From: Lutacidiplasma sp049802875
Lineage (GTDB): Archaea > Thermoplasmatota > Thermoplasmata > Lutacidiplasmatales > UBA184
NCBI GenBank assembly: GCA_049802875.1
Contig: JBARNH010000024.1
Coordinates: forward strand, 42,416 to 106,415
Direction of reading: 5' to 3'
DNA length: 64,000 nucleotides
The notes under the pieces were generated by a model. The model was not told where the DNA came from, did not search any database, and was given only the letters and a program-made list of their open reading frames with translations. The position numbers and the translations under genes were made by a program. Shown here one piece after another: positions 1 to 8,051 of this stretch (its first letter is position 1; each line of letters begins with the position of its first letter).

Positions 1-34
1 TCGAGCGGAGGTCGCCCCGCCCTCCGGCCGCCGC

Positions 35-913
35 GTGGAATGGCCGTCGGTCTTTCGTCGGGCCGTTCGGGCCGACCCGGGGTTCGCGGTGCGCTACCTC
101 GTCTACCGTGACCTGCGGCAGCGTGGGTACGTCGTTCGCGCGACACCGCCGCCGGTCGCCTTCTCCGTGCTCCCGCGCGGCGGGATCCTTCACAAAACGC
201 CCTCCCGATATTGGGTCGAGGCGCTCAGCGAGCGGGTCCCTTTCGACCTCGCGAGACTGTTCGACCTCGCCGACCGCGCCCAGAGCGCGAAAAAGCTCCT
301 CCTCCTCGCCCTCGTCGATGAAGAGTCGGACCTCACGTACTACCGAGTGCGCCGGTCGACGCCGAGCGGAGCGCTCGCCCCCGCGCCCTTGGCGAAGCCC
401 ACCGACGGGTGGCTTTCGGACGACCGAGTGACCGTCCTCGAGACCTCCGCGGTCGATGAGCTCGGCCGCGCGCTCGCCTACGGAAGCCGCGTCGGGAACC
501 GGCTCGAGCTCTCGTTGATCGAGGCGGTCTACCTCGTCGATTCTGGCCAGCTCTCCCTTCGCGATGCGAAGTCCGGCCGTCCGGTACCGGCGGACCGCCT
601 CGAACGTCGGGCGCGACGACTGGACCCCCGGTTCGCCGAGCGGCGGGCGACGTACCGCGAGCTCCGCGGACGCAAGCTCGTCGTGAAGACCGGGTTCAAG
701 TACGGCGCCCATTTCCGCGCCTACCCAAGGAACCCCGAACACTCCCACGCGCGGTACCTCGTACAGGCCGTGCCCGCGACCCATCGCGCCGCGTGGCCCG
801 AGATCGCGGGCGGCGTGCGGGTGGCCCAAGGGGTCCGCAAGGAGTTCGTCCTTGCGGGAGTGAATCCGGAGTCCCGGGTCCGCTTCCTCTCCCTGGAACG
901 GATCCGCCCGTAG
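35..913 (+). CDS. endA: tRNA-splicing endonuclease EndA
   Basis: Encodes the endonuclease that cuts introns out of archaeal pre-tRNA at bulge-helix-bulge motifs. At 292 aa from a GTG start it fits the two-repeat homodimeric (alpha2) type. The C-terminal repeat shows the catalytic triad of the family: Tyr and the first box in KYGAHFRAYP (about residues 222-231), His in EHSHARYLV, and Lys in GVRKEFVLA. The N-terminal half is the degenerate structural repeat expected for this class. The frame stays open to the window edge upstream of the GTG, so the true start could be further left, but the length is already normal. It converges on the regulator gene that ends at 957. Confidence 0.88.
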   Translation: MEWPSVFRRAVRADPGFAVRYLVYRDLRQRGYVVRATPPPVAFSVLPRGGILHKTPSRYWVEALSERVPFDLARLFDLADRAQSAKKLLLLALVDEESDLTYYRVRRSTPSGALAPAPLAKPTDGWLSDDRVTVLETSAVDELGRALAYGSRVGNRLELSLIEAVYLVDSGQLSLRDAKSGRPVPADRLERRARRLDPRFAERRATYRELRGRKLVVKTGFKYGAHFRAYPRNPEHSHARYLVQAVPATHRAAWPEIAGGVRVAQGVRKEFVLAGVNPESRVRFLSLERIRP

Positions 914-956
914 TCGGTGGTCCACCGCGGCCGACGCCGCAAACCGGGGGGAGTTC

Positions 957-1781
957 CTACGGACCGGGGTTGTCCGTCGGGACGGCGGGTCGAGCCCCGC
1001 CGCGACGCGATCTCGAAGACGTCGGCGCCGGAAATCCCGTCGCCAACATCCGATCGAGCAGTGCTTCGTGCTTCCGCTCGTCGGCCTCCATACTTTCCCA
1101 CAGGACCGACATGATCCCGCCAAAATGCGCCCCGGGGTCGACCGGGCCCTTGGCCTCGGCCTCTCGCTCGCGAGTGATCAACCGCACGATGTCCTCCCGC
1201 TCGACGCCGGAGGCCATCGCGCGGTCGAGCCCCCGGTCGAGGTACGTCTGGATCGAGGCGACGATCTCGGCGTGCCGGAGACTGTCCGCCGCGATCTGAC
1301 GGAAGACCGCCCGGGTCAGTTCGTCCCGGGACTTCTGCGCGAGGCGCATGCATTCCGCGACGGCGGACTGCTCGATCCGGATCCGGTGGTGGAGGGCGCG
1401 GGAGAGTTCCTTGGGGGTCACCCCTCCCGGTCGGAGATTCCCGGACCGCGTCGCTCGGCGAGCGCGAGTGCCGCCGACCTCCGCGAGATCGCGGGCGGTG
1501 TCCAGCAGGATCCCGAGGGACTCCGCGGAAGGTCCTCCGAGGGTGCTCAACTGCTGGGCTGCCGTCCGCGCGATCGCACGGTACCGCTCGTCGCCGACGA
1601 ATGGGGCGAGAACCCCGCCGAGCCGATGGCCGGATCGGTACTGCGAAACAGCGGACGGCGCCAGACCGAGGAGCTCCGCGGTCCTCCGTTCCGCGAGGCC
1701 GAACGAGTCGACCAGCTCTCCGGCGACCATCGCCTGGGCGAGCTGCACCCACACCGCCGGGGAGGGGGGACCCTTCGCCAT
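957..1781 (-). CDS. HTH regulator with ferritin-like C-terminal domain
   Basis: 274 aa. The N-terminal third carries a helix-turn-helix of the archaeal COG2522 type (AERRTAELLGLAPSAVSQYRSGHRLG). The C-terminal half is all-helical and ferritin/rubrerythrin-like, with acidic-plus-His patterns (DSLRHAEIV and EADERKHEALL) that could bind a di-iron or other metal centre. The ATG at 1781 lies 26 nt from the centre of a TATA element inside a palindrome, so it was chosen as a leaderless start. A longer open frame upstream runs through trpA and is not used. The gene follows trpA on the same strand after about 70 nt and has its own promoter. It may regulate the trp/aro operon or itself, possibly sensing metal or redox; this is inference from position. 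Confidence 0.75.
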   Translation of the reverse strand: MAKGPPSPAVWVQLAQAMVAGELVDSFGLAERRTAELLGLAPSAVSQYRSGHRLGGVLAPFVGDERYRAIARTAAQQLSTLGGPSAESLGILLDTARDLAEVGGTRARRATRSGNLRPGGVTPKELSRALHHRIRIEQSAVAECMRLAQKSRDELTRAVFRQIAADSLRHAEIVASIQTYLDRGLDRAMASGVEREDIVRLITREREAEAKGPVDPGAHFGGIMSVLWESMEADERKHEALLDRMLATGFPAPTSSRSRRGGARPAVPTDNPGP

Positions 1782-1801
1782 CGGTGCGGCAGCGGCGCGC
1801 C

Positions 1802-1812
1802 GACTATTAGTC
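1802..1812 (-). promoter_or_regulatory. Palindromic TATA/operator of the HTH regulator
   Basis: GACTATTAGTC is an 11-bp perfect inverted repeat (GACTA-T-TAGTC) centred 26 nt upstream of the regulator ATG at 1781. The centre reads CTAATAG on the minus strand, a plausible TATA box, so transcription would begin at the start codon. A dimeric repressor bound here would block TBP, which suggests autoregulation. The sequence is seen; the binding is inferred. Confidence 0.5.
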
Positions 1813-1852
1813 TGCCCGAAGCTCCTCGCGCCGGTCGGGGGTCGGGCGGAGG

Positions 1853-2656
1853 CTATCCGGTCCGAGAGGAGGCGGGGCGACGAGCGAGGACGATCGACCT
1901 CAGAAAACGCACGACTGGCGCCGGTCGCGGGTCTCGGCGCAGTTGGTGTTCGAGCGCGCTGCCGACGACGACCCCGTCGGCTCCGCTCGAGAGCGCCCGT
2001 TCGGCACTCGCACGGTCCCGCACCCCGAACCCGATCAGCACGGGCAGGTCGGGGTTTGCCTCGTGGGCACTCGCGACGGACGGCCGGAGATCGACGGTCG
2101 CCCCCTGCGCCGCGCCGCCGGTCGTACCGTAGTGACCCACCAGGTACAGGAAGCCGCGCGACGATCGAGCAATCCGCGCGACGCGCGCGGTCGAAATCCC
2201 CGGCGCCGCGAGGAGAATCGCGGCGACCCCCACGTGCCGAGACGCTCGCTGGAACGGGCGGGCCTCCTCGAACGATAGGTCCGGCACGATCAGCCCCGTG
2301 GCCCCGGCGGCGGCGAGGTCGCCGACCGCTTCCTCCAGTCCCCGGTGCACCAGCGGGTTCGAGTAGGTCATCACCGCGGTCGGCAGAAGAGGACTCGCGA
2401 CGCGCAGGGCCCGGAGCAGATCGTTCCACGATGTCCCGTCACGGAGCGCGCGCTCGTGGGCGCCCCCGAGCACCGGACCGTCCGCGATCGGATCGGAGAA
2501 GGGGAATCCGAGTTCGAGGGCCGTCGCGCCGGCCTCCCGGAGCGCCCGGACGGTAGTTTCGAGCCGTCGCCGTCGCGCTCGGTCGACCATGAGATACGGG
2601 ACCACGATCGGCGCTCCCGCCGACCGGGCGTCCCGAAGGGCGCTAGCGAGCCGCAC
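1853..2656 (-). CDS. trpA: Tryptophan synthase alpha subunit
   Basis: 267 aa TIM-barrel enzyme that splits indole-3-glycerol phosphate to indole and glyceraldehyde 3-phosphate; works with TrpB. The signature ELGFPFSDPIADGPVL (about residues 47-62) contains the catalytic Glu and Asp, followed by VMTYSNPLVHRG. The GTG start at 2656 overlaps the end of trpB by 14 nt and gives the usual N-terminus. It is the last enzyme gene of the aro/trp operon; after its stop about 70 nt separate it from the HTH regulator. Confidence 0.96.
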   Translation of the reverse strand: MRLASALRDARSAGAPIVVPYLMVDRARRRRLETTVRALREAGATALELGFPFSDPIADGPVLGGAHERALRDGTSWNDLLRALRVASPLLPTAVMTYSNPLVHRGLEEAVGDLAAAGATGLIVPDLSFEEARPFQRASRHVGVAAILLAAPGISTARVARIARSSRGFLYLVGHYGTTGGAAQGATVDLRPSVASAHEANPDLPVLIGFGVRDRASAERALSSGADGVVVGSALEHQLRRDPRPAPVVRFLRSIVLARRPASSRTG

Positions 2657-3803
2657 GCGCCACGACCTCCAGGTCCTTGTCCCCCCGGCCGGACAACGTC
2701 ACGACGACGCGATGTCGCTTCGGCCGTCGACGCGCCTCGCGCACGGCGGCGAAGACCGCGTGGGACGGTTCGAGCGCCGGAAGGATCCCCTCGTCTTGCG
2801 CGAGCCAGTGGAAGGCGGCCAGCGCCTCGGCGTCGTGAACGGCGATGTACCGGGCCCGGCCGCTCTCCTTGAGCGCGGCGTGTTCGGGGCCGACGCCGGC
2901 GTAATCGAGACCGGCGGAGACGCTCTCGGTACTCGCCACCTGACCCTCCCGGTCCTGGAGGAGATAGGAGAAGCTCCCGTGGAGGACCCCCGGAGAGCCG
3001 AAGGTTAGGGAGGCGGCGCCCGTGGGGTGGCCCCGAGGTCCTCCGGCTTCTACGCCCAGGAGCTCCACGGAGGAACTGCGGAGGGGGTGGAAAGTACCGA
3101 TCGCATTCGACCCACCCCCCACGCACGCGACCGCAAGGTCGGGCAACCGGCCGAAGGAGCGGAGGGACTGTCGGCGGATCTCCTGACCGATCACGCTCTG
3201 AAAGTCGGCGACGATCGTCGGGAACGGATGCGGCCCGACCACCGAGCCGAGGAGATAGTGCGTAGTCCGAACGTTCTCGATCCAGTCCCGGAGCGCGCAG
3301 TTGATCGCGTCCTTGAGCGTTCGGCTACCGCTGCGAACGGGGATCACCTTCGCCCCGAGGAGCCTCATCCGCTCGACGTTGGGCCGTTGGCGGACCATGT
3401 CGACCGTTCCCATGTATACCTCGGTCTCCAGCCCGAGCGCGGCTCCGATCATCGCCGTGGCGACCCCATGTTGGCCCGCCCCGGTTTCGGCGATCAAGCG
3501 GGGCTTCCGCATCCGAACGGCGAGGAGACCCTGACCGAGCGCGTTGTTGAACTTGTGGGCCCCGCCGTGGAGAAGGTCCTCTCGCTTGAGCCAGATCTCG
3601 GCGCCCCGCCCTCGACGCGTGAGATTCCGCGCGAAGTAGAGTGGGGTGGGACGTCCGCCAAGGGTCGTTTGGAGCCGACGCAGTTCGGCCCGGAATTTCG
3701 GATCCCGTCGAGCCGAACGCCAGGACGCCTCGAGTTCTTCGAGCGCGGGAACCAGCGTCTCGGGAACGTAGGCGCCGCCGAAGCGGCCGAACCGTCTAGG
3801 CAT
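2643..3803 (-). CDS. trpB: Tryptophan synthase beta subunit
   Basis: 386 aa PLP enzyme that joins indole and serine to tryptophan. It begins MPRRFGRFGGAYVPETLVPAL, typical of the TrpB1 class that pairs with TrpA. The PLP lysine lies in GGAHKFNNALGQ, and the phosphate-binding loop in CVGGGSNAIG. The ATG at 3803 was chosen because it gives the canonical N-terminus; it overlaps trpF by 8 nt. An in-frame upstream ATG at 3836 would add an unconserved extension into trpF. Confidence 0.97.
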   Translation of the reverse strand: MPRRFGRFGGAYVPETLVPALEELEASWRSARRDPKFRAELRRLQTTLGGRPTPLYFARNLTRRGRGAEIWLKREDLLHGGAHKFNNALGQGLLAVRMRKPRLIAETGAGQHGVATAMIGAALGLETEVYMGTVDMVRQRPNVERMRLLGAKVIPVRSGSRTLKDAINCALRDWIENVRTTHYLLGSVVGPHPFPTIVADFQSVIGQEIRRQSLRSFGRLPDLAVACVGGGSNAIGTFHPLRSSSVELLGVEAGGPRGHPTGAASLTFGSPGVLHGSFSYLLQDREGQVASTESVSAGLDYAGVGPEHAALKESGRARYIAVHDAEALAAFHWLAQDEGILPALEPSHAVFAAVREARRRPKRHRVVVTLSGRGDKDLEVVARAAR

Positions 3804-4443
3804 GAGTCGACTCGTACTCGGTGACCGCCGCGACAAAACCCCGCATCTTCTCGATGTCCTTCACGCCCGGGGCGCTCTCGATCCCGGAGGAGACGTCGAG
3901 CCCCCACGGTCGGACGGTGTCGAGCGCATCTCTCACGTTCTCGGCATTCAGGCCCCCGGCCAGCACGAATTTTCGTCCGGGGTGCGCGTCGACGATCTTC
4001 GCACAGACCTCCCAGTCCGGCCGGACCCCGCTTCCACCGGGGAGCGGCTGGCCGGCCACGTCGAGATGGATGCGGGGGTAGTCTTCCGCCGGCGGCACGG
4101 TCGGTTCCGGCAGGTTTCCCCCCGGGGGCCCTACGGGGATCGAGGGTACCAGGTGGTGCACCTCCAGAAACTCGAGTCCCGCGGGAACGGTCCCGTACAC
4201 CTGGATCCGGTCGACGCCGACCTCCTCGAAGAGGCGGTGGACCAGCTCCGCCGTGGGATTCACCACGACCGCCCACGCCTCGGCCTCGGTCGGTACGAGT
4301 TCGATCAGAGCGGCGACCTCTTCGATCGGGATCGTTCGGGGGGACCCCGCGACCTCGACGACGAATCCCGCCGCTCCCCCCGCAGGGACCTCCCGAACGG
4401 CGGCTTCGTCCTTCAATCCACAGAATTTGACGAACGTCCTCAT
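3796..4443 (-). CDS. trpF: Phosphoribosylanthranilate isomerase
   Basis: 215 aa TIM barrel catalysing the Amadori rearrangement of phosphoribosylanthranilate, step four of tryptophan synthesis. The N-terminus MRTFVKFCGLK holds the general-base Cys, and GLDVSSGIES near the C-terminus holds the catalytic Asp and the phosphate-binding loop. The ATG at 4443 overlaps the trpC stop by 4 nt. The KFVLAGGLNAENV segment is the usual loop region. Translational coupling within the operon is likely. Confidence 0.95.
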   Translation of the reverse strand: MRTFVKFCGLKDEAAVREVPAGGAAGFVVEVAGSPRTIPIEEVAALIELVPTEAEAWAVVVNPTAELVHRLFEEVGVDRIQVYGTVPAGLEFLEVHHLVPSIPVGPPGGNLPEPTVPPAEDYPRIHLDVAGQPLPGGSGVRPDWEVCAKIVDAHPGRKFVLAGGLNAENVRDALDTVRPWGLDVSSGIESAPGVKDIEKMRGFVAAVTEYESTHA

Positions 4444-5249
4444 TGTGCACCTCCCGGCACCGGTCGGCGGAGGGAGCGGACGAGCCGCGCCGGGTCGGTC
4501 GCCCGAGCCACCGCGCTCCCTACGAGGATACCGTCGACGCCCAACTCCCAGAATCGGCGAGCGTCCGACGGCCCGGCCACCCCACTCAGCCCCAGGAGGG
4601 GCCGGCGGCCGCCGGCGGCGCGGATCGTCGCCGCCGCGACGGCGGGCTCCATTCGAAGCGTATCCAGGTCGCGGACGTTGACTCCGTACACGTCCGCGGC
4701 CACGTTCGCGACCCGACTTAATTCTGACCTCTCGTGAAACTCGAGCAAGACTTCGAGACTTCGTTCGTGGGCGAGGCGTCCCAGCTCCGCGAGGGGGGTG
4801 GTCAAGAGGCCCTCGGTTTCGAGGCGAGCGATCAGGAGGATCGCGCTCGCGCCCGCCCGGTCCGCAGCTTCGATCTGGACCGGGTCGACGACAAAATCCT
4901 TGAACAGCACGGGGAGATCGGTCCGAGTGACGAGCGCGGCGACATCGTCGGGGGACCCGCCAAAACGGGGCTCGGTCGCGATGCACGAGTAGGCGGACGG
5001 CCCGCTCGGCGCGGTCTCGCGGACGAAGTCGGCCACCGATCTCGTCGGCAAGGCAGGGAGCTCGGCCCCGGGGGAGGCCCGCTTGAATTCCACGAGGAGC
5101 GCCCCGTTGGCCCCCGCGGACTCTACCGCCTGTCTCAGACTGGGGTGGGATTTCGGTGCGGCCCGAGGTTCGAGCCCGGAAGCGTACGTCGGGCGAGCGA
5201 TCGACTCGCGCGTTTCGCGGACGACCTCCGCCAAGAACCCCACGGTCAT
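4440..5249 (-). CDS. trpC: Indole-3-glycerol phosphate synthase
   Basis: 269 aa TIM barrel that closes the indole ring. Conserved pieces are LVEFKRASPGAE (catalytic Lys and Glu region), VLFKDFVVDPVQI, LEVLLEFHE, GVNVRDLDTL and ILVGSAVARA. The ATG at 5249 is selected by homology and by its 4-nt overlap with trpD. The canonical N-N-R-D-L motif reads N-V-R-D-L here, a mild variation. Confidence 0.95.
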   Translation of the reverse strand: MTVGFLAEVVRETRESIARPTYASGLEPRAAPKSHPSLRQAVESAGANGALLVEFKRASPGAELPALPTRSVADFVRETAPSGPSAYSCIATEPRFGGSPDDVAALVTRTDLPVLFKDFVVDPVQIEAADRAGASAILLIARLETEGLLTTPLAELGRLAHERSLEVLLEFHERSELSRVANVAADVYGVNVRDLDTLRMEPAVAAATIRAAGGRRPLLGLSGVAGPSDARRFWELGVDGILVGSAVARATDPARLVRSLRRPVPGGAQ

Positions 5250-6277
5250 GACTCCTGGGTCTTCGGGAACTGGGCGGCGAGGGTTCGAAGCTGCCCGAGC
5301 AACGCCTCGGCGGCACCTTGGTCCAAGGCCTCCCGGGCCCGGTCGACCCCGGTAGTGAGGTTGGGTACCGCCCCGGCTACCCAGAGGGCCGCGCCGCTCG
5401 TGAGGAGCACCGAGCCGCGACGAGCTCCCCCGCCGCCGGCGAGCAACCGCTCCGCCTCGTCGGCGGCGGCCGGTGGGGCGAGAGGGGTCCAGGGGCCGCG
5501 ACGGTCGTCGGAGGGAAGATACATCGCCGGGTGGATACGCCATTGACGAGTCCTGGGGCCATTCCAGACCACCGCCGTGGTGGTCGCTCGCGGTGAGAAC
5601 TCGTCGCATCCGTCATCCGAGGTCATCGCAGCGCCCCGAGGCACGCCAAGGGCCCGCAGGATCGCTGCGGTGGTCTTCGCCGTCGCGGCATCGATGGTCC
5701 CGGTAACTTGACAGCCCAGGCGAGCCGGGTTCGACAGCGGTCCGAGCCGATTGAAGATCGTCGGGATCCCGAGCCGGCGACGAATCGGACCGACCGCGGC
5801 CGTGGCTGGATGAAAGAGCGGGGCGTGCAGGAACGCAATGCCGAGCTTCCGGTAGCTCGCCCGGGCGAATGGGATCGACGTAAGGACCGGTAGTCCGAGA
5901 GCCGAGAGGAGGTCACTCGACCCGCAAACGCCCCGGCTCCGGTTCCCGTGTTTCACGACGCGCAGTCCGGCAGAGCGAGCGACGAATGCACTGACGGTCG
6001 AGACGTTGTAGGAAGGGGTGACCGCGCCCCCGGACCCGCACAGGTCGACCGCCCGATCCCTTGCCGGAATTGGAAACGGGACCGCACGTCGGCGCATCTC
6101 CCGCGCGAACTCGATCAATTCCGCGGGCGGGTTCCCTCGAGCGGAGAGCGCGACGAGGATCGCTCCCCGCTCCGCGTCTTCGGAATCTCTGGCGGTCAGC
6201 GCGTCGAAAGTTGCACGCACGTCCTCGGGTCCCAAGGCCCGCGGGTCGAGCAGGCGTGCGAGTACACCGGCACTCAC
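5246..6277 (-). CDS. trpD: Anthranilate phosphoribosyltransferase
   Basis: 343 aa type IV phosphoribosyltransferase that attaches PRPP to anthranilate. The PRPP/pyrophosphate site reads DLCGSGGAVTPSYNVST (canonical G-T-G-G-D becomes G-S-G-G-A), and VKHGNRSRGVCGSSDLLSALG and FNRLGPLSNPA are the other conserved blocks. The ATG at 6277 overlaps the trpG stop by 4 nt. Altered Gly-rich loop residues are worth noting, but the fold and context leave little doubt about function. Confidence 0.95.
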   Translation of the reverse strand: MSAGVLARLLDPRALGPEDVRATFDALTARDSEDAERGAILVALSARGNPPAELIEFAREMRRRAVPFPIPARDRAVDLCGSGGAVTPSYNVSTVSAFVARSAGLRVVKHGNRSRGVCGSSDLLSALGLPVLTSIPFARASYRKLGIAFLHAPLFHPATAAVGPIRRRLGIPTIFNRLGPLSNPARLGCQVTGTIDAATAKTTAAILRALGVPRGAAMTSDDGCDEFSPRATTTAVVWNGPRTRQWRIHPAMYLPSDDRRGPWTPLAPPAAADEAERLLAGGGGARRGSVLLTSGAALWVAGAVPNLTTGVDRAREALDQGAAEALLGQLRTLAAQFPKTQES

Positions 6278-6855
6278 CGACGTGCCTCCCGGAGAAAGTT
6301 TCGCAAGAGCGTCGGACCGTCCGGCGAGAGGTACGACTCAGGGTGGAACTGCACCGACTCGACCGCGCGACCCCGAAATCGGAGGGCCATGACCACTCCC
6401 TCGTCGCTGCGAGCGGAGACCTCCATGGCGGGCGGGACCGAGGCCGGGTCCACCACGAGCGAGTGGTATCGCGCGACCTGAGTGGGCGTCGGAATGCCGG
6501 TGAAGATCCCTCGACCGTCATGGGAGACTAGGCTCGTCTCCCCGTGCACCGGAGACTCTGCGCGGACGACCTGAGCCCCGTAGTAGTCGGCGATCAGCTG
6601 GTGACCCAAGCATATTCCGAGGAACGGCCGCTCGGTCTCCCAGCGCCGCAGGAGAGCTCGTGCGAGTCCGGTCATCCGCCGATCTCGGGGGTGCCCGGGA
6701 CCCGGGGAGAGCACGATAGCGTCCGGGTCGAATCGCATGGCTTCGCGCGGGTGGGAAGTTGCGCGAAGGAGACGTACCTCCGCCCCATCGCTCGCGAGCG
6801 CTTGCTCCACGTTGTGAACGAACGAGTCCTCATGGTCGACGAGGAGCACCTTCAC
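6274..6855 (-). CDS. trpG: Anthranilate synthase glutaminase subunit
   Basis: 193 aa class I glutamine amidotransferase supplying ammonia to TrpE. The nucleophile elbow is LGICLGHQLIADYYG (Cys), preceded by the oxyanion loop VLSPGPGHP; the His-Glu pair of the triad is in VQFHPES. The GTG start at 6855 gives the standard N-terminus VKVLLVDHEDSFVHNV and overlaps trpE by 4 nt. In a trp operon this is TrpG, though such subunits may also serve PabB. Confidence 0.95.
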   Translation of the reverse strand: MKVLLVDHEDSFVHNVEQALASDGAEVRLLRATSHPREAMRFDPDAIVLSPGPGHPRDRRMTGLARALLRRWETERPFLGICLGHQLIADYYGAQVVRAESPVHGETSLVSHDGRGIFTGIPTPTQVARYHSLVVDPASVPPAMEVSARSDEGVVMALRFRGRAVESVQFHPESYLSPDGPTLLRNFLREARR

Positions 6856-8051
6856 GGAAGTCCTCCCACGAGCGTCGCCTCGACTTGGGCGAGTTTGGCC
6901 AGCGTTTCGTCGTATTCCCGGCGCGGCTCGGAGCGGTGGACGATTCCCGCGCCCGCGGCGGTGTAGAGCCGCTGCCCGGCAGCAAAGGCGGTTCGGATCC
7001 CGAGGGCCCAATCGGCGCGCCCGTGACGCTCGAGGAGGCCGACCGTACCGGCGTACGGCCCGCGCCATGAAGCTTCCTCGCGGCGCAGGAGCTCCGTCGC
7101 CCGGATCTTTGGTGCACCCGAGACCGTACCGGCCGGGAATGCAGCCGAAAGCACCTGCCACGGACCGACGCCGGGTCGGAGTTTGGCGCCGACGTGGGTT
7201 ACGAGGTGATCGAGGCGGGCGAAACGCTCGAGTCGCTCCACCGCCAGCAGCCGAACGGACCCCGGTCGCGCGACCGATCCGAGGTCGTTGCGAGCGAGGT
7301 CGACGAGCATGCGATGCTCGGCCAATTCCTTGGGGTCAAGTGCGAGCGGGACCCGGCCGGCGGTTCGAGGTCCCCGGGGGATCGTACCCGCGATCGGGTT
7401 CAGGAAAGCCCGGTCGCCCGCGATTTCAACGACCGATTCCGGGGTCGCTCCGACGATCTCGTGCGGACCCATTCGCAGGTAGTAGAAGAACGCGTACCGC
7501 TCGGACGCGCGCAGTCGCCCCGCGCGGGCCAGCAGGTCGTCCGGACGCCTCCACTCGCGTCGGTGCGCGAGGACGACCTGGTAGGCCTCCCCGTTTCGAA
7601 TCTCCTCCACGAGACGACGGACCGACCGCTCGTACACTGGACGGGGGAGCGAGTCCCGCAGCGGCCGCCCGGGGTGGCGAGCGATCCCCGAAGCACGCCG
7701 CAAGCGTCGAGGGGGGACTCGGGAGCGGTTCGGCCGGTCGATGAGGGCGAACTCCCCGATCGGGAAAGGGTCCGCGGTCGGAAACCGCCGCAGACACGGC
7801 TCGAACAGGCCCACTGCGTCGAATCCGAGGAAACCGATGGCGGCGCGATCGGTCCCTCCCCGCAGGAATCGCTCGACGTACCGTGCCTCCGACGACCACT
7901 GCGTTCGAGCGGTTACGGTGCGGACCTCGGCTGCTGAGAGGAACGAGACCGCCCGCCCGGTGCGGTCCCCACCGCGCGGCGCGACTTCGAAGTATCCGGC
8001 GACCTCTCGACCCTCCGCCGTGCGCTCGAACGCGGCCCAGGGATCCGTCAT
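6852..8051 (-). CDS. trpE: Anthranilate synthase component I
   Basis: 399 aa chorismate-utilising enzyme that makes anthranilate with TrpG. The C-terminal catalytic domain is well conserved: NPIAGTIPRGPR, ELAEHRMLVDLARNDLG, SVRLLAVERLERFARLDHLVTHV and the final ELLRREEASWRGPYAGTVG region. The N-terminal domain is short compared with the usual 450-520 aa, and I cannot find the LLES-type tryptophan-binding motif, so classical feedback inhibition may be weak or absent. PabB is an alternative name, but the seven-gene trp context favours TrpE. The ATG at 8051 overlaps lysC by 4 nt. Confidence 0.9.
   Translation of the reverse strand: MTDPWAAFERTAEGREVAGYFEVAPRGGDRTGRAVSFLSAAEVRTVTARTQWSSEARYVERFLRGGTDRAAIGFLGFDAVGLFEPCLRRFPTADPFPIGEFALIDRPNRSRVPPRRLRRASGIARHPGRPLRDSLPRPVYERSVRRLVEEIRNGEAYQVVLAHRREWRRPDDLLARAGRLRASERYAFFYYLRMGPHEIVGATPESVVEIAGDRAFLNPIAGTIPRGPRTAGRVPLALDPKELAEHRMLVDLARNDLGSVARPGSVRLLAVERLERFARLDHLVTHVGAKLRPGVGPWQVLSAAFPAGTVSGAPKIRATELLRREEASWRGPYAGTVGLLERHGRADWALGIRTAFAAGQRLYTAAGAGIVHRSEPRREYDETLAKLAQVEATLVGGLP

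Noticed and set aside
957..2429. Longer version of the HTH regulator extending into trpA
   Set aside because: The extra residues are antiparallel-frame noise of trpA; the ATG at 1781 has a TATA element at the right distance.
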